From Limnephilus marmoratus (lineage: Eukaryota > Arthropoda > Insecta > Trichoptera > Limnephilidae): a stretch of DNA of 64,000 nucleotides. Made by a program: the position numbers and the translations under genes. Of this stretch, positions 21,684-32,165 are shown piece by piece. The stretch covers positions 55,899,058 through 55,963,057 of the forward strand of contig OU862919.1 of assembly GCA_917880885.1 (NCBI GenBank), written 5' to 3'. Numbering within the stretch: position 1 is the stretch's first letter; every line of letters starts with the position of its first letter. The notes beneath the pieces are model-generated. The model ran no database searches. It was not told the DNA's origin and was given only the letters and a program-made list of their open reading frames with translations.

Positions 21684-21830
21684 AGTTATATTGTGTTGAA
21701 TATAATAACACGATTCTGATTGGAAACTCATTTATTAAACCAGCCGTGCTGACTGTCAGATTACAAGAGACCTCTACATATGAAAGTGGTCATAGACAAC
21801 AATAATATAAGATCATAGATAATACCAACA
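21684..21830 (-). repeat. Mag-type Gypsy 3' LTR
   Basis: A 147-bp direct repeat matching 26140-26286 at every position I compared except the outermost base. Such short LTRs are usual in this clade. Confidence 0.93.
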
Positions 21831-21951
21831 TCCCTCTTTTCCTAATAAAGAAAAACAAGTATAACAACAGAAACAATACATATATAAAATTTTATCTTAC
21901 ATTATTCATGACATATTAATAAACCATACAAGTGAAATACAATGAACAAAA

Positions 21952-24900
21952 TTAATTATAATCAGATGGATTATATCTATCAGGTTTATTGACAGTTCTG
22001 CCCGAACGGGTTCGAATGCTTGTCTCATTGCTTGCCATCTCATTAGAAGTTATAGGACTAGAATAAAACAGAATGGAATGAAAATCATTGTCAAAATGTA
22101 CACCTTTCTTCGATGAACTATTTCGATTACGCGGTGCTGATGATTCCTGACGTGACCTGTCTAAATTCAAGTGTTTCCTATTCCTGCGATATCTTGAACC
22201 TTCAGGAGTTTCCACGATATATGACCTTGGGCATCCCTTAACAATTTCTACTACAGTAGCTGGCGACCATGAACTTGACACTTTTTTTTTAAATACTACT
22301 CTGTCGCCTATCTTCAACTCAGACAAGTTCTGAACCTTTTTGTCAAAATATTTTTTCATTTTGTTTTGACGATCCTTAAATTGATTTTCATATTCTTCAA
22401 AGCGTACAACTTTTGGTTTAAGTTGACTGGATGTTACTGGCAGATTACATCTAAGTTGACGTGACATTGAAAGACTTGCAGGGGATGGAAAATTATTTTT
22501 TGGACTATTTCTATAATGTAACATAGCAAGATATGGATCGGTTTTGGATTCAAGGCATTTTCTTAAAATATTCTTCACTATTTTTATAGAACTTTCCGCT
22601 TGACCATTAGACTGAGGATAGTTTGGACTGGTGGTGATATGTTCAATATCCCACTCATATAAAAAGTTTTTAAAAATGGCTGATTGAAATGGTGGCCCAT
22701 TGTCACTTACAAGCGTTAACGGTATCCCATGGCGTGAAAATATTGATTTCAAATGTGTGACGACAGTTTCCGCATTATAATTGTACAACACTGAATTTTC
22801 AATGTATTTCGAATAATAATCCGTAACAATGAGATAATTTGTGTTGTTGAAATGCATTAAATCTACACCTACCTTTTCCCAGGGAAAATTAGTGATATCA
22901 TGTGGCAAAAGAGGTTGTGGTGAGTTATTAGGTTTAAATTTAGTACAAATCTGACATTGATCTACAACATTTTGGATATCCGAGTTAATATTCGGCCAAA
23001 AAATCATATTTCTGACTAGGCTTTTGGCTTTCGACATACCTAAGTGACCTTTGTGTATATCTTTTAAAATTTCCGGACGTAGAATTGATGGTATAATTAA
23101 ACTAGGTCCCTTAAATACCAGATCGTTGACGACATGAATCTCTGCCTGAAAATTCCAAAATGGTTTAACGCAAGATTCAATTTTATTTTTACTTGATGGC
23201 CAACCAGTTTTATAATAATTCATTAAAGTTAATAACGATTGGTCTTGTTTCGTCGCCTCAGTGATTAATTTCAGTTTTTCTTCCGAAACGGCCAGACTTG
23301 ACATCAATAAATTGATATGGATGTCAATTTCATTTTCTGTATCCATTACTTCTGTATCAGGTAACGGTGCTCTAGATAACGTGTCGGCAATATACATAAA
23401 TTTACCAGGTACATACTTGACGTCTAAGTGATAGCATTGAAGAGACATCATCATTCGTTGTAGCCTTGCGGGAACTTCAGAAAGTGATTTTTTAAAAAGT
23501 GTCACCAAAGGTTTATGATCCGTTTCCACGTCTACAATGTGACCATAGATATATTGATGGAATTTTTGACACCCGAATAAAATGGCGTATAATTCCTTCT
23601 CTATTTGCGCATAATTTTGCTGACTGGACGTTAATGTTTTTGATGCATAAGCAATCGGTCTATTTTCGTGCATAATGACTGCCCCAACTGCGCTTTGTGA
23701 AGAATCTACGGACAATTTTAGCGGTTTTTTAATATCAAAGTTAATAAGTACTGGAGACGAACTTATAATTTTCTTTAAATTGGCAAAAGACTCATCGTGA
23801 TTGGCATCCCACAACCAACTGACGTCTTTTTTTAGTAAAGTCCTTAAAATTTCTGTTTCTTTTGACAAATTTTTAATAAAAGATCCCAAGTAATTAATCA
23901 TACCTAAAAAGCGTTGTAAGTCTTTCTTACAAGTGGGAGTTGGTAACTCGCGGATAGCTCTAACCTTTGACTCATCTGGCCTGATCCCTTGACTGTTAAA
24001 AATATGACCGAGAAATGTTACCTCCTGTAAGCCAAAGTGACATTTATTTAGGTTGAATTTTAAATTGACTTCTCTGGCTCTTTTAAAAACACTTTCTAAT
24101 CTACGTTTATGAGACTCTAGGTTCTCACCCCAAACTAAAATGTCGTCAACGAAAACTATCACCCCTTCTAAATCCGCAAATATTTCCGTCATTATTCTGG
24201 AGAAAAATTCGGGGGCGGAATTTATTCCATACGGAAGTCTTAAAAATTGGTACCTGCCAAAAGGTGTTTGGAAAGTGCACAAATCCGAACTTTCTTCATC
24301 TAAAGGTATCATCCAAAATCCTGAGAATGCATCTAAATTTGAGAAATAATTTGCTCCTTTAATTTTAAATCTAATCTCGTCCATCGAAGGTGTTGGATAA
24401 TGTGTTCTGCAAATAGCCCTATTTAAATTTCGCGGGTCTAAACAAATTCGTAACTGTGAATTTTTTTTCTCTACGACAACAATAGAACTCACCCACGGTG
24501 TTGGTTTTGTAACCTTGACAATGACCTTCATTTCCTCCATTCTATCTAATTCTTTTTTTAATTTATCATGCAGCTTGAATGGAATCTTTCTTGGTGCATC
24601 GATTTTGGGTTGAACATCAGCTCGAACTGATAGATGACATTCATGAAGCAAGCATCCGAGACCCTGAAAAACATCATTAAATTTCTTTACTAAGTTGTTC
24701 GTGTTATACATCGATAAATCATCGTTGGGAATTTTTTCAGAATTATTCGTGTTTGAGTACACACGTTTTATTATCTCCATCGCATGACAGGTAGTTTGCC
24801 CTAATATAGTTTGGCATGATTTCAATTCAGTGATTACAAAGGAAATGGACATATTTTTATCATTATCATAAAAGCAATTTAACTTACACATTCCCTTTGT

Positions 24901-25947
24901 AGGAATATGTGTACCACCGAAAGAATTTATTTTGACTGCTGTTTCTGTGATAATTTTTTCAGATAAACCAAGTTTTTTAAAATTTGTAAAAGACATGACA
25001 TTTATATTGGCACCCGTATCTATAAGACATGAAATTATAACATTGTTTATTCTTAAATTAATGTGCCATGAATTCAATGTTGCATTTATATTGTTGCAAT
25101 TTAGTGTGTCAATTGTATAGTTGTGGTTGAGTACCTCACTTTGTGACAAAGTATTAACATTGATTTTCCTACCTTTCAATTTCCTATTAAAACAACATTT
25201 CGAATAATGACCAATCTTGAGGCAATTAAAACATTTAGCTGATGACGCTGGACAGTTTGTGCGGTGAATTTGTCCACATTTGGTACAGACTCTGCCCTTA
25301 CTTCCGGATTGACTTCTGTATTGACTTCCGGATAGACTGCTTGGACTCCCGGATCTTCTGGATTGACTGCTCGAACTTCCAGATTGACTTCTGTATTGAC
25401 TTCCGGATAGACTGCTCGGACTTCCGGATCTTCTAGATTGACTTGTAGCTGATAACGAAGATGAAGACGGACTTCTTTGAACTTGCTGTATAATATTCTC
25501 CTCAATACTTCTTGTGTTTTCCCTCGATATAACAATCGCTTTTGATAAAATAATCGCCTTTTCCAAGTTTAAAGACGGTTCTTGTAAAAGTCTTTCCTTC
25601 AAGTAGTAGAGGTTTCTGTTAAGGTTGCATATAAATATATCCTTTACTAAGGATGACTGTAGATTACCGAAATCACACGTTTGGCTAAGGTTTTGTAATG
25701 ATGCAATATATTCTTCTACTGTTTCATTTTCATCTTGTTTCCTCGTGAAAAATTTGAATCTTTCCACCGTTATATTAATTGTAGGTATGAAATGTTTATC
25801 AAATTGTAGTATTATTTCTTCGAGCTTGCTTTTTTCCATTGTTAGGCCAAAAGAGTTAAAAATTTCCACTCCTTTAGGTCCGATTGTATGTAGGAGCCTT
25901 GCTATTTTTTGTATTTCTTTTTCCTCATTGTAATTATTCGCCATCAT
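21952..25947 (-). CDS. Gag-Pol polyprotein of Mag-type Gypsy element
   Basis: This single 1331-codon frame starts at ATG 25947, about 190 bp inside the 5' LTR. The gag core (ERFKFFTRKQDENETVEEYI, residues ~60-80) is followed by a Ser/Arg-rich linker holding a ~25-residue tandem duplication (SRRSGSPSSLSGSQYRSQSG twice). Zinc knuckles CTKCGQIHRTNC and CFNCLKIGHYSKCC come next. Protease CLIDTGANINVM is present, then RT with LDAFSGFWMIPL, LRLPYGINSAPEFF and VFVDDILVWG. RNase H shows LSVDSSQSAVGAVI and ETDHKPL. Integrase has an HHCC finger, GVDLMHFNNTNYLIV, LVSDNGPPFQS and NGQAESS. All catalytic residues I can identify are present and there is no stop. It would assemble particles in the cytoplasm and integrate cDNA. 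Gag and Pol are fused without a frameshift. Confidence 0.95.
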   Translation of the reverse strand: MMANNYNEEKEIQKIARLLHTIGPKGVEIFNSFGLTMEKSKLEEIILQFDKHFIPTINITVERFKFFTRKQDENETVEEYIASLQNLSQTCDFGNLQSSLVKDIFICNLNRNLYYLKERLLQEPSLNLEKAIILSKAIVISRENTRSIEENIIQQVQRSPSSSSLSATSQSRRSGSPSSLSGSQYRSQSGSSSSQSRRSGSPSSLSGSQYRSQSGSKGRVCTKCGQIHRTNCPASSAKCFNCLKIGHYSKCCFNRKLKGRKINVNTLSQSEVLNHNYTIDTLNCNNINATLNSWHINLRINNVIISCLIDTGANINVMSFTNFKKLGLSEKIITETAVKINSFGGTHIPTKGMCKLNCFYDNDKNMSISFVITELKSCQTILGQTTCHAMEIIKRVYSNTNNSEKIPNDDLSMYNTNNLVKKFNDVFQGLGCLLHECHLSVRADVQPKIDAPRKIPFKLHDKLKKELDRMEEMKVIVKVTKPTPWVSSIVVVEKKNSQLRICLDPRNLNRAICRTHYPTPSMDEIRFKIKGANYFSNLDAFSGFWMIPLDEESSDLCTFQTPFGRYQFLRLPYGINSAPEFFSRIMTEIFADLEGVIVFVDDILVWGENLESHKRRLESVFKRAREVNLKFNLNKCHFGLQEVTFLGHIFNSQGIRPDESKVRAIRELPTPTCKKDLQRFLGMINYLGSFIKNLSKETEILRTLLKKDVSWLWDANHDESFANLKKIISSSPVLINFDIKKPLKLSVDSSQSAVGAVIMHENRPIAYASKTLTSSQQNYAQIEKELYAILFGCQKFHQYIYGHIVDVETDHKPLVTLFKKSLSEVPARLQRMMMSLQCYHLDVKYVPGKFMYIADTLSRAPLPDTEVMDTENEIDIHINLLMSSLAVSEEKLKLITEATKQDQSLLTLMNYYKTGWPSSKNKIESCVKPFWNFQAEIHVVNDLVFKGPSLIIPSILRPEILKDIHKGHLGMSKAKSLVRNMIFWPNINSDIQNVVDQCQICTKFKPNNSPQPLLPHDITNFPWEKVGVDLMHFNNTNYLIVTDYYSKYIENSVLYNYNAETVVTHLKSIFSRHGIPLTLVSDNGPPFQSAIFKNFLYEWDIEHITTSPNYPQSNGQAESSIKIVKNILRKCLESKTDPYLAMLHYRNSPKNNFPSPASLSMSRQLRCNLPVTSSQLKPKVVRFEEYENQFKDRQNKMKKYFDKKVQNLSELKIGDRVVFKKKVSSSWSPATVVEIVKGCPRSYIVETPEGSRYRRNRKHLNLDRSRQESSAPRNRNSSSKKGVHFDNDFHSILFYSSPITSNEMASNETSIRTRSGRTVNKPDRYNPSDYN

Positions 25948-26121
25948 ATAAATCAGGAATGATTATTTGAATCGCTTCCACTCACCCGCCATATTTGGAA
26001 CAATATTCATTTGTAAAATCTGACTCGACATTTTATTCCTTGGTTTTGTGACACCACAAATTATTCGCACCACAAATTATTGATTGATTGCTGACTTAAC
26101 TTCACTCACAATATTTTTAAT

Positions 26122-26139
26122 GAGACACATCTGACACCA
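26122..26139 (-). promoter_or_regulatory. Primer-binding site of the Mag-type element
   Basis: On the minus strand TGGTGTCAGATGTGTCTC directly follows the 5' LTR. TGG complements the universal tRNA 3' CCA, the expected start of minus-strand DNA priming. I do not assign the tRNA species. Confidence 0.75.
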
Positions 26140-26286
26140 TGTTATATTGTGTTGAATATAATAACACGATTCTGATTGGAAACTCATTTATTAAACCAGC
26201 CGTGCTGACTGTCAGATTACAAGAGACCTCTACATATGAAAGTGGTCATAGACAACAATAATATAAGATCATAGATAATACCAACA
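26140..26286 (-). repeat. Mag-type Gypsy 5' LTR
   Basis: Partner of 21684-21830, with TG...CA ends. It is immediately followed internally by the primer-binding site. Confidence 0.93.
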
Positions 26287-26956
26287 CACAATAGAACGTT
26301 AGTCGTTTTAAGACCTGAATCTTAGCTTTAGGATCGGAAGTTACTTTGAAATGACACTAAAACTGGAAGTTAAAGGCTCGAATATCTACGGTTACAATTA
26401 AAAGTCTACCTTGGGCATCTTGACGGATTGTTGGATGAAATGCCGGCTAAGTACTTACGCCGGGCGGGCGGAGACTTGGCCGAGAGAGCAGGAATCAGTC
26501 GCTGGACGTTGCGGGCCAACATCCAACCAGGGTGAGAGGTGGACATGATGCTCAGCTTCCAAGACCAGGGCTCCAGGTTCACAGTTTCTCGATACTCAGG
26601 AACTACGGCCAACGCCAGGGTCTGAGGAATCCAAAAGGGGTCGCCCGAAGGGCAGCCGCCCCGGGCGGGAACTTCACGATGTTTGTTGCTTGAGATGTAC
26701 CCGCGAACAGAGAGCGATCCTAAGTGCGTTTGCCCTTATATAGCTTTCTTTGTCTCTTGTTGTTAAGGAGATCATAGCGCCACTCGCGACAATTTGCGAA
26801 TCCATCGACAGTGGAGAAACACTCGATTGTCAACACGTGGGAGAGCGCCGCTTCTTCAACTGTTTTAACGTACGTGCGAACATAACAGTACCTACATGAT
26901 AATTTAAACGAAACTAATGCAGTTATGTGCACACAATAAAATTATTGTCCCGTGTA
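26287..26956. other. Unassigned segment with a G+C-rich, possibly exonic block
   Basis: On the minus strand about 26640-26406 reads an open frame (WIPQTLALAVVPEYRETVNL, then PWSWKLSIMSTSHPGWMLAR). It contains a GGCGTAAGTAC sequence near 26452 that resembles a 5' splice site. Composition is markedly richer in G+C than the surroundings. I do not recognise a family. It could be an exon of a host gene, part of a transposon, or chance. Confidence 0.25.
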
Positions 26957-27030
26957 CGACCTCCGTAGTCCAGGTAAGACTCTTGACTCACAATCCGGAG
27001 GTCGCGGGTTCGAACCCGGCATGCGCAAAT
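26957..27030 (+). repeat. tRNA-derived SINE-like element, copy 2
   Basis: Same sequence as 1793-1866 apart from a 4-base deletion (TGGC) at the end of the A box and an AATCC/ATTCC change. The B box GGTTCGAACCC and the CGACCTCCG / CGGAGGTCG inverted repeat are intact. The A box is damaged, so pol III transcription of this copy is unlikely. The tail again reads GCATGCGCAAATAAATTT, suggesting the repeat includes that A+T tail. Confidence 0.7.
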
Positions 27031-27099
27031 AAATTTTATTTGATTAATTTGTCTTATTTCACAATTAATTCATTTAAAATAATATATAGTATATTTGCG

Positions 27100-27373
27100 G
27101 CATGTTCCAGAGTGGAAGATACTATCAGTATCGCCCTGGTGTAAGACCACCATTCAGAATTGAAACGTTGCTTGAAAATGGCTTTAGCCGTGTTTAGTGA
27201 CCAGATCTGAATAGCCAGGTACTTCCCAACCTTCCTCTTCCCCACCTCCTTTCCCTCCCCAATACCTTTAGCCTCACAACATACCCCAATTGGGGATGCC
27301 ATAGTCTCACTGGCTCCAGACGGGAGCAGTTGAGATTCTTGTGCGGTATTCACTGTAAAAAAAAAAAAACCCA
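27100..27373 (+). repeat. Possible poly(A)-ended retroposon 3' fragment
   Basis: The segment runs through GTGTAAGACCACCATTCAGA and a pyrimidine-rich CCTTCCTCTTCCCCACCTCC stretch to a 13-A run (27359-27371). The pyrimidine-rich UTR followed by poly(A) suggests a 5'-truncated LINE tail, but no coding part is retained. An open minus-strand frame here begins in the poly(T) and is not convincing. Confidence 0.35.
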
Positions 27374-27599
27374 AATTTGCCAAAAGTCAGTATATGTTTT
27401 TTAATTGCTGTGGGAGCGAAACTCGTTAATTCTCAAATTACCTGAAGTCAAATGCATATACGAGTATCAGAGGTTTCCAATCTATTAGTTGTTGCCCAAT
27501 TTTGATTTATTCACGATAAGAATTCGTGATTAAAACAATAATTTAATAACTAAAATATTTTAAATAAGAAAATAAGTTGCCATTGATGCTTATCATCCT

Positions 27600-27937
27600 C
27601 GACTGAAAGTTATTATTTCTAATATGCATGTTAATACTTAATACTTGTAAACTGTCTTTCAGTTACAAAAAAATTTTCAAAGCTGATTATGAGAAAATTT
27701 GTAATTATCTTCTCTCTTTTGATTGGTCATCTGTGCAATACGATGATATCAACTCAGCTACCAATAAATTTTATTCTGTTTTGGAAAACGCTATTGGCAT
27801 GTATATTCCAACCATGAAATGTAAGCCAAATACCTATCAAAAATGGTACTCCAAAGAACTTATAAATCTACTTGTCAACAAAAAACTTAAACATGAAAAA
27901 CCACAGCGCGACCGATTAACTATGTTATTGCAATAAC
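27600..27937 (+). pseudogene. LINE ORF2 fragment (endonuclease-RT linker)
   Basis: The frame 27628-27936 reads SYKKIFKADYEKICNYLLSF, INSATNKFYSVLENAI, and YQKWYSKELINLLVNKKLKH. This is the conserved linker between endonuclease and RT in Jockey/CR1-like ORF2 proteins (Trp-Tyr-Ser-Lys-Glu-Leu). It stops after about 100 residues with no RT domain following, so the piece is truncated on both sides. Confidence 0.6.
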
Positions 27938-28789
27938 ATAAATAAACCCCGTATACACTAAAACACGTTTTATTACCAATAACGTTTCTTACGTGGTCAC
28001 GCTGTTAAAACGCATTGAAGATCTGACAACGTTGTATATGGTTTTAATTTACTAGGGAACAATGTTGTTTTAATTTTTCTCCACAAGGGGCATTATTGGC
28101 GCGCCTATGCATTAGTTCTTCGGCCCGCGACAGCCCGCGATGACAAAACAGCTCCGTGTGTTTTATGGCGGGATATCGAAAATTTTGTGATTTTACTTAA
28201 TAATTTCTTTTGTAGTGACGAATTTACTCTTCTGTTCACATAATTGATATATTTGCCATGTTATTTGTGTGGTGTACATCAGTTTTATCAAGTTATTGTA
28301 CAAACGCCGTACTTTCAAAGTTGAACTGTCAGAATATTGTTTTATAGGTTTCTTAAAAGATAAAATTTTCATTTTAAAATCTTTATTTTAAGAGAATTTC
28401 TTAAAAGTGATATTTTTTTATAATATTAAAATCAAATACATGTGTTCGTAAACGTACAAAAAAATTAACGTCTTTAGAGATGCAAGAAATCTGTTTTAAA
28501 TTTCAGTAATATTTCTAAGTTATTTTTTTGGCAATAAAAAAAATTTGAAATTTTTTATTATTTTTTTATTGTATACACGATGAAAAAGTGAGGTGATAGT
28601 TTCCTTCCAAATTTATTACATAAAAGGACTGTGTTTTTTAAATTTGGATTTTATTTAAATTTCTCTACACTTTGGTCAAAAATGTTGTGGGAGGAATTTT
28701 TTTTCCTATGGGTACCATTTATTGGATGACCAACACCTCTGCCACAGGTCACCCCAAGTGGTTCGCTAAGTTTGGTGATTTAGCAGGGG
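27938..28789. other. A+T-rich spacer, no gene seen
   Basis: No coding or RNA features are recognisable. The segment at about 28700-28790 (CACAGGTCACCCCAAGTGG) leads into the 5' end of the Jockey-type LINE. Confidence 0.45.
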
Positions 28790-29339
28790 TGCCCGGGTTC
28801 ATGGGGTAATGTTTGTCTGGGTCTTGATGGCCTGTGCGTCGGCCCACCTTCTGCGTGGCCGACCGGAGATGCTGGTTGAGGGAGACCCTTTACAACCGGT
28901 TACCGTTGTCCGGGCCGCTCGGTAGTATAGGGGCCCGATCCTCAGGCTCACGACTGAGGGTGGGCTGCCCCATCAACGAGTGCGCAAACCCCGCCGTTGC
29001 TGTTGTGCCGGTTCGTGACCGGAGGGGACCCAGAAGTAGCGTTTGGGGCGCATTGGGCGACCTCTACAGCCGGACTCTCCCGGCCCATCGCCTTGCACCG
29101 CAGTGGGCGGGTTGGATTCATACGTCCGTCACTCCTGGACACTCTGGCCCCAAGCTTTCCTACCCATCCCTCATACCTTTTCCTTCCCGGACCTTCCTTT
29201 TTCCTAATAATCCCAAAACAGAACCATATAAAATCATGAATTGTACAAACAACAGTAATATGGATAATAAGTATAATAAGCAGGAGTCCCCGGTGCAGCC
29301 ACCACCACCACCTTCTCTCCCAACGTCCTAACCTTCTTT

Positions 29340-30822
29340 TCCTTTCTGAGACACAGATAGCCGAATCTACAGACGCCTCCTACCTGGATTGCCCGGGCTA
29401 CACACTCGCAGGCAAATTCAGACCCAAAGGAGGTGTCTGCCTCTTCAGCCGAGCTAACGTCAACTGTGTGCGACAATTGAATCTGGAGAACTCCAGATTC
29501 GACGTAATGTGGGTGCGTGTCAATCTTGCCAGTACGGTAAGATTTTACACGTGTTTATACCGCTCACCGAACCTTAGCGTTTCAGATACGTCCGAACTCT
29601 TCAAACATCTAAGTAATACTGTTGATGACCTCTTGCCCCGCTTCCCTACAGCAGAGTTTGTGGTTCTGGGGGGACTTCAATGTTCATAATGAACCTTTGT
29701 TAAAATTCTCAGGACCAACGGACTCTGCTGGACGAGAGGCGGAATCTTTGCCCTCTGCCACGGACTGGAGCAAATGGTTCTGGAGCCTACAAGGGTTCCT
29801 GATGTCCAGACTCACCGTTCCAATCTGTTAGATTTGTTTTTAACCACTGTGCTACACGGTTACAAGATTGACGTCACAGCGCCTTTAGGATCGTCGGACC
29901 ACTGCCTGGTGACGACGTCAATCCCCGTAACCTTCAGACCGCCAAACGAGCGGCTGAAGAAAAAAGTGTGGCACTATAGATCAGCAGATTGGTTTGGTCT
30001 GCGGTCACATTTGAAAGCTTTCCCGTGGTCAGCTGTCTGTTTTCGGACCTCGAATCCCTCAAGATGTGCCCAGGATATTGGTAAAGTCATCACATCCGCG
30101 ATGGATGGCTTCATCCAATCCACTATAAATGAAACTGGTGTGGGCTCAAAGCCGTGGTTCAGTCAACAATGCTCTGAAGCAGTGCGACGAAAAAACGCGG
30201 CTTGCCGAGCCTAGAACACATCTCAAACGTCCGAAAACAGAATAGTATATAACAAAATGGCAATGGAAAGCAAGAGGATCATAAACAGGTCAAAATTCGA
30301 GCACGACCTGTAGATCAGCAGAAAGCTGGCTGCCTGCCCGCACGGCAGCAGAGCATTCTGGTCGCTTGCGGGCTCAAAAGGTCGCAATTTCTGCAAACCC
30401 AGTCTGCCACCTCTTACCCGACCTGACGACTCTCTAGCAAATACCGCCGCCGAAAAGGCTAACTTATTAGGCAAAATGTTCGCGGAAAACACGACCCTCT
30501 ATGATCACGGTGCTACCCCGCCGTCGGTTCCTCATTGCGGTTTTCATATGAAAAAGCTGAGGATCCGGCATCGGGATGTACTCCAAGTCTTACGAGGGCT
30601 TGATATTAATAAAGCTAGTGGGCCTGACGGAATACCTGCCCTGGTATTACAGAGGTGCGCTGCAGAAATAGCTCCAGTTTTGACGAAGCTTTTCAAAATG
30701 TCCCTGAAGTCGGGCTCTGTTCCCTCTGGTTGGAAAAAAGCGATCATTCAACCTATTCCAAAGAAGGGTGATCGCTCCAACCCAGCCAACTACCGCCCCA
30801 TAGCGAATATATCGAACGTCAT
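29340..30822 (+). pseudogene. Jockey-type ORF2: endonuclease and RT N-terminus
   Basis: The collinear translation across several frames gives ESTDASYLDCPGYTLAG, KGGVCLFSRANVNC, FYTCLYRSPN and VVLG(D)FNVHNEPLLKFSG (endonuclease core). It continues with LLDLFLTTVLHGYK and GSSDHCLV (catalytic His region). RT follows with CPHGSRAFWSLAGSKG, LDINKASGPDGIPALVLQRC, SGWKKAIIQPIPKKGDRS and NYRPIANIS. Frameshifts are visible near 29680 and 29760, with a stop at 30211. It is cut at about 30822 by foreign sequence. An intact protein would nick genomic DNA and prime reverse transcription at the nick. Confidence 0.8.
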
Positions 30823-32165
30823 TCTGCCTGCCACGCCAGCAACTGATGAAACTGTACCCTCTGCGAAGACACCCGATTCAAAACTCAGACATCGGAAAAG
30901 GACACGCCCGACGAAGTAGCTGAGCACAGTCGAGACTGCACTGAGGGGAGTATATCGAACGTGTCATAGGAATACGTGTGCATTGAACGAGTGCGCAAAA
31001 GCATATGACAACCCTGGAAATTCAAGATTGGAATTTACGCTGTCACAGAGTACCGTGCCGCAAGCACGACAATCTGAGTGCTGCTATTGGCTAGCGGAAT
31101 AATGTGCATGTGGTGCCCCTTCCAAATGATTTGTCTACAACGCAATTATGTCCTTTAACTAACTAATTAATTGAAAACATTAATGAAATTGATAATGAAT
31201 ACGTGCGGCAGCCTCATTGGACTGGAAAACACATCTAAATAACCACCTAATACTTCCACAAGGGAGTCTAGACAGCAATGATCAACGCCAAGGAATTGGC
31301 TGTCTATTTACGTCACCCCCACCATGCGACCAGCCGAGCCACTATTGGTCAATTCTGAACAAAGGAAAAATCTGAATCGTAAATATTTACGACAGCGAAT
31401 TCATGTTCCGAAAAATTTGGAGATCAATTTCGAGAAATTGGGAATAATTTGGATCAAGAAATAAACATCATCACCTAAAAATGAGTATATGCTACAAAAA
31501 CAACCCAAAAACTGACGTCTTTCAGTGATTGTTGCACTTTAAGAAAAATATTTACTGTTTAAAATTGTACCTTATATCACATATGTATACTTGTACCTTT
31601 TCTTGTAAACACAATAAAAATGATGTGAGGCTTTGGTATCCTAAGTTGATAAGATCATGGCAAAAACTATCACACATAATTTTGACACAGCTGACTTCCA
31701 ATCGTAGCGACCAGGGAAATTACCTAAAACAAGTACCTTAGAAAAATTAAGGAGGTTCTGTCCCCCAAAAGTCCGACCTGAGTTTGCCCTATAAAAATAG
31801 AAGTCAAACCGGTAGGAAGTCAGTTCAAAACTATCAGCCAAGAAGAAAGATACCAACTCAAGATACCAACAGTCTCCAAGTTCAAACCTCTTTTCAAGTG
31901 TTTTAATCAGTCTTAGATTCAGTTTACCTCTCCCAGTATCCCAGTAACCTAAAAACCCCAGTCTCCCACAGTCTCCAAAGTGAAAAATATTTATTTTAAT
32001 CCAGTACTCAAATCAGTTTTGCCATTATACCTAGAAGCATTTTATGTGAAAGTAGTAAATTCATTTAAAAGACCAGTGGCGTTCCAAAATCCACTGGCGT
32101 ACGAAACTCCATTGGCGTGTCATTGTGGCCAGCTCCCTATTATATTTAGTTTATGTACAAACGTC
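30823..32165 (+). mobile_element. ~1.35-kb insertion in LINE RT, LTR-like promoter inside
   Basis: The RT frame breaks after NYRPIANIS and resumes 1.35 kb later at TANTSVLSK, with the 12-bp sequence GCGAATATATC(G) / GCGAACACATC(T) present on both sides. AACGTC also occurs just inside each junction (30817-30822 and about 32159-32164), so the exact boundary is unclear. Inside are a TATAAAAA box (31790-31797) and a TCAGTT initiator (31820-31825) with ideal arthropod spacing, plus AATAAA near 31613. A short frame (LPATPATDETVPS... to TRPTK) occupies the left end. This could be a solo or partial LTR with some internal sequence. Confidence 0.5.
31790..31825 (+). promoter_or_regulatory. Predicted core promoter: TATA box plus TCAGTT initiator
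   Basis: TATAAAAA at 31790-31797 precedes TCAGTT at 31820-31825. The initiator A is about 32 bases from the TATA start, matching arthropod RNA polymerase II promoters. It lies in the insertion within the LINE and probably served an LTR. Confidence 0.5.

Larger units (their letters stand above)
21684..26286 (-). mobile_element. Mag-type Gypsy LTR retrotransposon, apparently intact
   Basis: The 147-bp LTRs at 21684-21830 and 26140-26286 are identical except for the first base (A instead of T). Both otherwise read TGTTATATTG...ATACCAACA in plus orientation. The polypurine tract AGGAAAAGAGGGA abuts the 3' LTR (21831-21843). The primer-binding site TGGTGTCAGATGTGTCTC abuts the 5' LTR (26122-26139). 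One uninterrupted gag-pol frame fills the interior. I could not find a matching target duplication (flanks GTTTA and CACAA), so an end may have been altered. LTR identity plus an intact ORF indicate very recent transposition. Confidence 0.93.

Noticed and set aside
21684..21830. Target-site duplication for the Mag-type element
   Set aside because: Flanking GTTTA and CACAA do not match at any length from 3 to 6 bases, so I do not claim one.
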